From: Ipomoea triloba
Taxonomy: Eukaryota; Streptophyta; Magnoliopsida; Solanales; Convolvulaceae
DNA: 64,000 bases
Assembly: GCF_003576645.1 (NCBI RefSeq)
Contig: NC_044920.1
Span: 7,212,096-7,276,095, forward strand
Direction of reading: 5' to 3'
Made by a program: the position numbers and the translations under genes. Position 1 is the first letter of the stretch, and the number at the start of each line of letters is the position of its first letter. Below, piece after piece: positions 56,392 to 64,000 of this stretch. The notes beneath the pieces were generated by a model, which saw nothing but the letters and a program-made list of their open reading frames with translations, did no database searches and was not told the DNA's origin.

Positions 56392-57781
56392 TGATAAGCA
56401 CCAAGAATAGCTCATTTTAGGGGTCATTTAAGGGCTATAATTGTATGGTTTAGTACCCATTTCATAAGAATATCATGCGTTTAGACTCTAATGTGACCAA
56501 AACTTCTAACGAGAGTGTGCAAGACGTTTTAAAGGTATTTTACAGCCAAACGGAGGACCTAAGGCCGAAACTGAGCAGAAAAAGGAGAAACCATGAAGCA
56601 GGAGCCTCCCACGCAGCCTCACACGCGTGTGGAGGGGCATGGAAACATTCCAGTAACTCCCCACGACCTCCACACGCGTAGCGATAGTCGAAGTCTCAAG
56701 GCTCGACGCGTCGAGAGTGTGCCGTAGCATTTTCTCGGAAAATCCTTGAGGACTCGACGCGTTGAGCGCCTGTCTCGACGCGTCGAGAGCCCTGATCCTA
56801 ACCTAAAATTCTGTTGCGGGACAAATTACTATGTTGCCCCTATTTTGTTTCCCCTATATAAGGCTCATTATTTCAGACCTTTGGAAAAGGAGAAAAATTA
56901 GTTTTAGATAGAAAAATAGAGTAGAATAGATCTAGAGGGTTTTCTCCCCTCTTGGGGGAAAATTCCTTTCTTTCATAGTTTAGATTAGATCTAAGGGCAA
57001 GATTGAAGATGGGGATTTCAAGAACAAGGTTGTAAAGATCCCCTTTCTAAGGGTGGTAACCATTTTCTCCATTCTCTAATTTAATACTTGTTTCTTTGTT
57101 ATTTCCTTTCTTGATCTTGTTTCTTTAGTATGTTAGAGTAGAGTAGAAAGGGGATTGGTGGCCCCAAGGTTAATCTATGTGGATGTTTGATATAAATTCC
57201 TAGATTAAATGTGAGCTTTTTGATTGTTGGATGATGATCTTGTGTGGATGATGTTTATTACTGCTTTGTGCCTAAGTGTGCACCTTAGGTAGCAAACTCA
57301 AAGGAAGTGAGTGTGTGCGCGATAGCGGCCACTCACGAGCCTCACTCACCCACATCTCCGCTCTTAGTCCGAAAGGACAAGATCCGAGAGGAGTGGTAGA
57401 CAAAGTGTTCGATGAAATGCCCGAACCGAATGAGGATGTGGGAGTCCAAAGTGTGACGCCACTTGGTGATGTGCCATGAACTCCCTAGTCTATTCCACAT
57501 TTCTAGCTCACAAGACCATACAAAGATAGTCCACATAGAGAAGCCTAAGGCCCCGATCTCCGCCTTTCCATTTATTTTTACCACAACCATTATCAACCTT
57601 CCCCTCTCCTACAAATGAATCCAACCCTTAGCAAACCTCGTAACTCTTTTCCTTCAACCTCTTAGATGCCAACACACCAATTCGATTCCCATTCGCCATC
57701 CTTGAGAGGCACGACACTCGGGGAGTCTTGACTCTTCGTTTTACCACTTCACATTCACCCTCACCGCAATACACAACATCA
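56392..57781 (+). mobile_element. 3' LTR of element B, 1390 bp
   Basis: TGATAAGCACC to ACAACATCA. It holds the perfect 12-bp palindrome CACACGCGTGTG (56620-56631) and three CTCGACGCGTCGAG-type palindromes (56702, 56753, 56774), then a TATATAAGG box (56855). CAGACCTTTGG follows at the likely RNA start. Confidence 0.9.
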
Positions 57782-57906
57782 CATATGCACCTTAAACACA
57801 AAACTTAGGCACCTTAAGTTCTCAACTACACGCACCTAAATAAGGCACACGGCACACCTTAAGTTCAAGACCTATGCACTTTAAGTACAAATCATACGCA
57901 CCTTAA
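57782..57906 (+). mobile_element. (TA)n-associated GCACCTTAAG element, right part
   Basis: Continues the units of 52411-52700 (CATATGCACCTTAAACAC, GGCACACCTTAAG, CATACGCACCTTAAG) and ends abruptly at the gag fragment of element C. The second TA run expected at this end is missing. Confidence 0.75.
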
Positions 57907-59100
57907 GTTTGACCCATATGGAAAAGAACCAAATTGCCACCGCGTTTTTTTAAACGTTGTTAATCCTGGACTTTGATCTTGGCAAGACCAATTGTTGTTC
58001 GACCTTTGATTTTGTCCATAGGCATTGTAGTTGGAGTTCCTTTGATAATCCACTGCCTCAACTTGCTCGGATGCGGACGGTGAAGTGCAGGTACTAGTAT
58101 CATGTGGTCCTCCACAGATGTTATAGTAAAGTGCCAAAGCCATACAAGGCTTGGGTTTTCCTTCCATTTTCTCTACCATGGCCTATAACTTCTTGATCTC
58201 ATGATTCATTGCCTCTATTTTCGCCTCACTTGTCACCTGGCTATTAATCTCATACATGCCTCCGTGCTCTCCTCGTCTATCATACCAACAAGAGGTATTC
58301 TTAGATATTCTCTCAATCAATTCTTCAGCTTCGGGTAAAGCTAAGGACACAAAGGCACCGCTGGAGGATGAGTCAAGTAACATCTTTCCTTCATCTGTTA
58401 GCCCTCCGTAGAATGAGGTAATCACGTCCCATGGGTGCATCAGATCTTGCGGGCACTGCCTTTTGAGAACCTTAAACCTTCTCCAAGTCTCCCCCAAACT
58501 TTCAAGCCTTCCTTGCTTAAATTCCTGTATTTGCCTTCGGATCCTCATAGTCTTAGTGATGGGGAAAAACTCATTCATGAATTCACGATGTAGCTGCTGC
58601 CATGATCTGAAATGATTGTCGTCTTGGCTTTCCAACCAACGTGCTACCTCTCCTATAACCGAAAATGGGAATAGCTTAAGTCGAATTATTTATTCACTAA
58701 CGCCTTCTTGTCTGTACATCCCACATGCTCTTATAAACCTTGTTATGTGTGCATTGGGATCTTCGGATGGCAATCCCGAGTATTGGCTATTTTGGACCAA
58801 TGTGAGAATAGTTGGATGTACATGGAAGTTGACTTTTTCCATCGGTGGTACATAGATCGAGTTGTGCATGTTGAAATCCGGAGTCATATAGTCTGCAATT
58901 GATCTCTGCGGTTCCTGAGGTATTCCACAGTATTCTTCTTCACGAATGTGTTCTTGTGGGTTTGCTCTGTTGACTTATGGTTCTTCAAGAATTGGTTCTT
59001 CATGGTTAATCGGTCCTTGTGGATTAACTGGTACTGGGGGCGGGTTTGGTATAGCTGCTCCTCTTCCTTGTGGATTTCTTGTTGCGCTTGATGAAGCCAT
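57907..59100 (-). pseudogene. Athila-type gag with two stops, truncated
   Basis: From ATG at 59100 (MASSSATRNPQGRGAAIPNP) the frame has a stop at about 58975 and another at about 58690. The Retrotrans_gag (PF03732) capsid domain is clear: DPNAHITRFIRACGMY, then LKLFPFSV, WQQLHREFMNEFFPITKT, SLGETWRRFKVLKRQCP and FYGGLTDEGKMLLDSSSSGA. Downstream LYYNICGGPHDTSTC is a zinc knuckle whose first Cys is changed to Tyr. The end is lost at 57907. An intact protein would form the capsid and package element RNA. Confidence 0.9.
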
Positions 59101-59378
59101 TTGTGACCTTTGGGTGTTCTTCTTCCTAGTTGCTCTGTTGATTTCTAGAATGTAAGGTAATAAGCCTTAATTTCCTTTTGCTCGCGTGTGCATTCACATG
59201 TTAAGATTATCAATGAAGCAAAGATTCCACAATTAACTAGAAGTAGTCAATTGGGTAAGTAGCAAAAACAAATAAAGAATAGAAAATGAAACAAAATAAA
59301 GTGGTGTGGATTAACAATGCTCAAATCTAGCAATCATTCAATCAAAGTAAACAAAAACATTTGACAACTTATTGCCTT

Positions 59379-59394
59379 CCCCAGCAACGGCGCC
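59379..59394 (-). other. Primer-binding site of element C
   Basis: On the minus strand TGGCGCCGTTGCTGGGG follows the LTR end after three bases. This sequence type is the usual primer site of Athila elements. Confidence 0.85.
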
Positions 59395-59398
59395 ATTT

Positions 59399-60740
59399 TG
59401 ACAAGATTGCAGTTTACGTAGGGGTGAAATGTCAAAAGATGTGTATGTTAAAACGGAAAGTCAATGACTCCCCGAGTGTCGGTCTCGAAGGAAGGACGTG
59501 GAGGTGTGTCAAGTGTTCGAGTGTTCACGTGATTGAGTCATGTAATAGATTTGAGCGTGGTGAATGACGAGTTGAGAGTGAAAGGGTTCATAAAGTTTGT
59601 GAGAGAAAAGGGGTAAAAACAAATAAGATTGAAATGTATGTAAATGGGTAGGGAATGGATAGTGTTCATCTATGTTGCATCCTAGTGTGTCTCAGGTATT
59701 GGATAAACAAGACAAAGATGTTGGCTATTCAAGAGTGTGTGTTCTTAGTCCTTTTCCACTTTTGTGTACTAAGGCTTCTTGGACTTAGGAATGCCTTCAA
59801 GCATCCAAAGTTCTAAGAGACATTTTCTCAAACACTTTAGCTACACACTTTCCTACTATTCTTAAGAAGTCCATAGGATCTATGATTGTTACAAAGCTTC
59901 AATCCTAACTCTAATCAAAGACATGAAAGAGTCAAGAGCTCAATCTCTCATCTAGATTAGCCAAATCCAAACAAGATATCATCAAAACAACAATCAATAG
60001 ACAAGAATAGATAATCCAACAATCCAAGCATTTAGATCCTAAATAGATATAAGATCATCACACTAGCAACATATCTTCACACAATCCAAATCCCTAGATT
60101 AAACTAGCCACTCATGATAAGAAATTCAAGACAATAGCTAATTCAATCCAAGAACAAAATAGTAAAATAGATTAGAAATGTAATAGAAATCACCTAGAGT
60201 TGAAGTGATCCTTCAATCCAAGCTTGTTGTCTTCTACAAGGAGAATTACCTAAACTATTCTAAAAATAATCCTAGAAAATTATCTAAAGTGAATCCCCCA
60301 AAATTGGGAAAAGAAGAAGTAGTCTTAAAATATGGGAAGGAAGAAGTCTCTTCTGAAAATCTATCAAGGGAGTTTAAATAGCCTCCGAAAAGTAGCCCTA
60401 GGGGAAAATTCGCGCATTGCCGTCTCCACGCCCCTCCACGCGCGTGTGGTCGTGCGTGGATGGCTACTGGAACTTGGCCACGCGCACTAACACGCGTGTA
60501 GAGGTCTTCTTGGGTCCTTCGGGGCTCCAGTCTTGCTTGGTTCGTTCCTTAAGCTCGGTTTTCATTCCTATTGGCTCCCGGGACTCCTGTATTATTGACT
60601 CAATTTATGCTAAAAGTAGCTTTGTGTGCGGTTAGTGAATTTAAAGCATATTTGATCACAATTTATCATGTAAGGATACTAAAAACGTAGCAAAGCACCC
60701 TAATATGTACTCAAATAACGGGTATCTTGCAGGCTTATCA
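59399..60740 (-). mobile_element. 5' LTR of element C, 1342 bp
   Basis: On the minus strand TGATAAGCCTGCAAG (60740) to CAATCTTGTCA (59399). A GC-rich block (60419-60502, with CCACGCGCGTGTGG and ACACGCGTGT) lies just upstream of a TATTTAAAC box (60371-60380). CCCCGAGTGTCG is shared with LTRs D and E. Confidence 0.9.
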
Positions 60741-60783
60741 GGATGATGGTTCACGGACTCACAATATAATTTGCGTATATTCT

Positions 60784-61157
60784 TGGTAAATTGTACCCAT
60801 GGTCCAGCCACCTTCCATTGTGGGCCTTGGTCTAAAACGGCATCAAATTATGTACATGCAGTAAATGTATTATGTACTTTAGTTAACGGATTATGTAGTT
60901 GAAAATAAATTGAATGTACATAATTTGTTAATTGTAATATGTATATAATTTATTAACTGAATATATATAATGTGTTAACTGCAAGTAAATAATATGTTAA
61001 TTGTAATATTTTCATAATTTATTAATTGCATGTACATAATTTGTTAATTGTGATAGGTATATAATTTTTTAACTAAATGTACATAATATGTTAACTATAC
61101 ATCACATTGATTAAGAATCACAATGTACGGCGATACTTGGTCCGTGGTATAACAATT
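60784..61157. mobile_element. MULE-like MITE, third interior type
   Basis: GGTAAATTGTACCCATGGTCC at the left and GGTCCGTGGTATAACAATTG at the right resemble the ends of the other MULE-like copies. The interior repeats TTAATTGTAATATGTA instead. No exact 9-bp duplication was found. Confidence 0.5.
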
Positions 61158-62055
61158 GTGCATACTTTGGGTAGGCTCATTTAATGAATATTGATACTCA
61201 TTTAATGAATGTTGATAGAATTCTTTAGGCTTAATTAATGTAATATTAGATTTGAAAATTTTGTGAAAAACAATTTGTAGATTTATAATTATAATTTTAA
61301 AAAATTATCATATTGATGCATTTTTTTTAACATTGTGATTATAATAACCATATTGTGTGCGCATTTATTTATTTACTAATCATTTTTACTCGCTGTATAT
61401 GAGCCAAATATTAAAATCACAATATTTGCTTTAACCAATTCACCTTAATTACTTTTATTATGAGACTAAAAGAGTTATAATGAAACGTGAATAATTTTAT
61501 CAAACTAAAATATAGGCTTGCAGAGCTTATTTAGGAGTTTATAGCTTATTTTAAACTACTAATAAGCTTAAAGCTCTGTTTGGTAATGTTTTCAAAATAA
61601 GCTAATAGCTAAAAATAAGAGCTTATTTTGATAAGCTACTTTAGGTAGCTTTTCAAAAATAAGCTAGTAGTTTTTTTTTAACTTTTTCCATCTTTATTTT
61701 TATTATTTTAAATAAATGGCATCCTATACTACTCTTAATTAAAACCGTTTTTGTCTTTTCTCTTCAATATGTTTGGTTGTAATTTCAATTTGACATTTGT
61801 GTGTTTGAACATTAATTTTTGTATGAACTAATTTTATGAACTATAAATATTTTGTTTTACTTTATATATTTTCAAATATATGTTCTTACTTTATATTTTA
61901 TTAAAATAGATTGGTTTCATTATTTTATACTTTAATATGTAAATAAATCTATTTCAATTTAAAACTCTTTAAATTTTATGAAAATGTCCTTTTTAGTCTT
62001 TTTACATTTATCAGCTTATCAAAAAGTTAATTTTATCAAACTCTTTTAAGCATAA
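61158..62055. other. AT-rich stretch with an AATAAGCT-rich MITE-like segment
   Basis: 61500-61690 is dense in AATAAGCT/AGCTTATT in both orientations (CTGTTTGGTAATG, GATAAGCTACTTTAGGTAGC), a common plant MITE style. The rest shows nothing recognisable. Confidence 0.4.
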
Positions 62056-62839
62056 CTGTAACCCCTCGTCTTTCCGATAAGTCTAAGGGTCGGAAAATAT
62101 ATCTTTAGGCTATGACATTCATAAGATGATCTCCCGATATGTCAAGGGAATTTTTATACGGAGGTATAGTTGTCATTAAGCTGCGATCGTTCGTGCCGGT
62201 CACGAACCGTAAAATTTTCGAGGACGAATTTTCAGCTCGGATTTCCTTAAAAATTGATGATTAGGCATGTTATGACTAAGTATGAACTTCCTGCTTAGTT
62301 AAGTTGAAATTGGATGAGCTATAAGGGTCGAAATTTATTTCTGATCGTACACCGCGAAATTTCCGTAGTGTACCGAACCTAGCCCATTTTGGAGCTTTTG
62401 ACTGGAATAAATTTGTGGTTTCGAAAATTATTCTTTCTGGATTATTTTCCACCGAAACTTTATCTGTTTGGACCACAACTGATATGTTGTGGAGATATTT
62501 TATTATTTTATTATTTTTTTTCCTAAAGCTTATCCCATAAGTTGGGATTAAATATAAAAGGAATTTTTTTTCCCTTTTCTTCCCCAAATGCCAAAAAGAG
62601 AGAGAGAGAGGTGTGATCATCTTCCACCATTTTTTCTTCCAAAGTTCCATAGCCAAATCCTTCTAAACTTCCAATTTATTCGGTAAGTTTTCGATATTAT
62701 TCGGTAGAAAGCTTTGTAATCCTTCCTAGGTTATGAATCTATGTTTAATTTCTTGATACATGATGTTATGGTGTTGATTTTGAACCTAGGTTTTAAGGTG
62801 AAAATTGGGGAAAGGATCCAAAATTGCTTCCTAAGGTGT

Positions 62840-62840
62840 N
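62840..62840. other. Single N (assembly gap)
   Basis: Unlike the gaps at 49223 and 51905, I see no repeated sequence on the two sides. Confidence 0.8.
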
Positions 62841-63065
62841 TTCTGTGTTAATTCGTGAACCTAGGTGACCAAAACTTTTTATGAACATCAAGTACTATGA
62901 GTTAGGGTTCTACCATAAAAATTTCAAGTGAAAAAGAGTTCGGGAACTATCTTTACCGGCTCAATCTTTCAGACTGCGCTAGCTGAAATTTTCTTATAAG
63001 GAAGTGGTATTATGTATATGAAACCTATGTATATACGTGTAGTATATATATTTATGTGTGTATTA

Positions 63066-63130
63066 TGTATATATATATATATATACACGTGTGATGTGTG
63101 TGTGTTTAAACTATATATATATATATATAT
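63066..63130 (+). repeat. (TA)n microsatellite
   Basis: Two TA runs separated by a TG-rich spacer inside the LTR. Confidence 0.9.
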
Positions 63131-64000
63131 GTACATATATGAGTATATATGTATAATTAAATGAAGGTTGTATCTCTATATATATAGTATGTGTAGTGTA
63201 ACATATATATGTATATATATAAGTAATATATACATATTATATATGGTATGAGGTGGTTGTTAATGTGCCTAAATATTTAAGTTAAGCATGCTATGTATAT
63301 TATAATGTGTGTGTAATGTATGTACAAAATGTTGTATTATGTATATTATAAAGCATGTATGTGCAGTGTATATATACTTAACGTGTATATATATACATAT
63401 AGTATGTGTACTTTATGTGAATATGCATATGTGGGAAATGTTATGATTGAATGCATATATACATATGTGTGGTGATGATGGAAAATGTTTTGAGAAACAA
63501 GACTTTGAACTATTTTGAGAATGGTGATCGATTTAAAAAGGGGGACTTGATTTCGTGGAACATGTCCAAAAAAAGTGATTTTGACTCAAGGAGGATGAGA
63601 AAGGAAGGAAAATGGTTTTCAAACCCTTGGTTTCTAGTAAAGTTGAGGAGGACCTTGATTAGCCTTCGGGTGGCTTAAAGTGCCCTTGCCCAAGGTTGTT
63701 GTATGTAGTATGATCATTCATACTGAAGGTGCGAAGTCTATTCGCCGGGTACTATATAACTCGTTTGGATGAGGTATTCCTGCGGGGGTGTGCACACTTA
63801 AAGTATAGTTACTCTGAGAAGTCCGGGTAGGCGTCGTTTTTATGGACCTAGTAGGGCCAGCTAGGGATCATTTTAACGAACCTTACGTCCAGGGGATCAG
63901 TGTTAGACCGGGTGATGACCACTGAACCCGAGTTCGATGATCCAAGTGGTCAGGGAAGGAGTTAAGTGAATACTCCAAAGGCCTCACGCTTTCTATAAAG

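Larger units (their letters stand above)
52706..57781 (+). mobile_element. Non-autonomous LTR retrotransposon B
   Basis: TGATAAGCACC to ACAACATCA, flanked by CATAC (52701-52705) and CATAT (57782-57786), 4 of 5 matching. Removing it restores a GCACCTTAAG unit, which supports the borders. The 5' LTR keeps about 319 bases. The 3' LTR (56392-57781) is whole. No RT, integrase or protease could be found; one long ORF remains. Layout (TGATA ends, long 3' noncoding region, sequence GGGAGGCAATCCCA after the ORF at 54440) fits the Athila/Tat side of Ty3/gypsy. Confidence 0.85.
57907..60740 (-). mobile_element. 5' part of an Athila-like Ty3/gypsy element (element C)
   Basis: LTR (59399-60740), primer site (59379-59394), leader and gag follow in the correct order on the minus strand. 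The element is cut inside gag at 57907, where GCACCTTAAG repeats begin. Protease, RT, integrase and 3' LTR are not present. Confidence 0.88.
62056..64000 (+). mobile_element. 5' portion of a chromovirus-type LTR
   Basis: Begins TGTAACCCCTCGTCTTTCCG, like Tekay-group LTRs. A GA run near 62594-62611 and a CT-rich leader with GGTAAGTTTTCG (62682) follow. TATATA/TATGTG repeats fill 63010-63450. It runs off the right edge. The frame at 63451-63678 lies within it and is not a gene. Element class is inferred from the LTR start and style only. Confidence 0.55.

Noticed and set aside
58616..59155. Plus-strand frames over the gag region
   Set aside because: They are shadows of the Athila-type gag on the minus strand.
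62276..62656. A 126-residue minus-strand frame
   Set aside because: It lies inside the chromovirus-type LTR, over a GA repeat, and shows no domain.

Overview
This is a stretch of plant nuclear genome, almost certainly a eudicot. The evidence is AT-rich DNA packed with plant transposon families (Athila-like and Tekay-like Ty3/gypsy, Ty1/copia, L1-type LINEs, MULE-, hAT- and Stowaway-like MITEs, a Helitron, SINEs), and one recognisable host gene of the plant circadian-clock ELF4 family. I cannot name the genus. No rRNA gene, no intact tRNA gene and no CRISPR array is visible.

Layout. 1-2625: an LTR element of chromovirus type with a very short interior. 2626-7270: a copia LTR fragment, then a decayed plus-strand copia element interrupted by a Stowaway MITE and by an Athila-family LTR. 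7641-13491: three MULE-like non-autonomous elements, a 5'-truncated LINE and a GC-rich hAT-like deletion derivative. 13540-17667: a Helitron with repeated 5' ends, a decayed Pif1-type helicase and a recognisable 3' end. 18050-24375: an LTR fragment and a LINE split by a complete LTR element flanked by CCTAC. 25080-27310: the ELF4-like gene on the plus strand, with a leader intron and two upstream ORFs. 27500-32600: MITEs, a solo LTR and unassigned AT-rich DNA. 32597-35770: the 5' part of a minus-strand copia element. 35805-45160: hAT-like, LINE, Stowaway and MULE-like elements, a SINE, an inverted-repeat element sitting in (TA)n, and a LINE fragment with an intact RNase H domain. 46809-52186: two sequence overlaps joined at single Ns, best read as unmerged contigs. 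52256-60740: a GCACCTTAAG repeat array split by a non-autonomous LTR element that keeps a 434-residue ORF, followed by a minus-strand Athila-type element with LTR, primer-binding site and gag. 62056-64000: start of another chromovirus-type LTR.

How it fits together. Apart from the ELF4-like gene the window is a record of nested insertion. Several layers can be ordered because target-site duplications can be read directly: CCTAC, a CATAC/CATAT pair, a 14-bp LINE duplication, and 9-bp duplications for the MULE-like group. The most unusual pattern is in the LTRs that begin TGATA or TGATG. They share ends and general layout, but each carries a different GC-rich, partly palindromic block just upstream of its TATA-like box.
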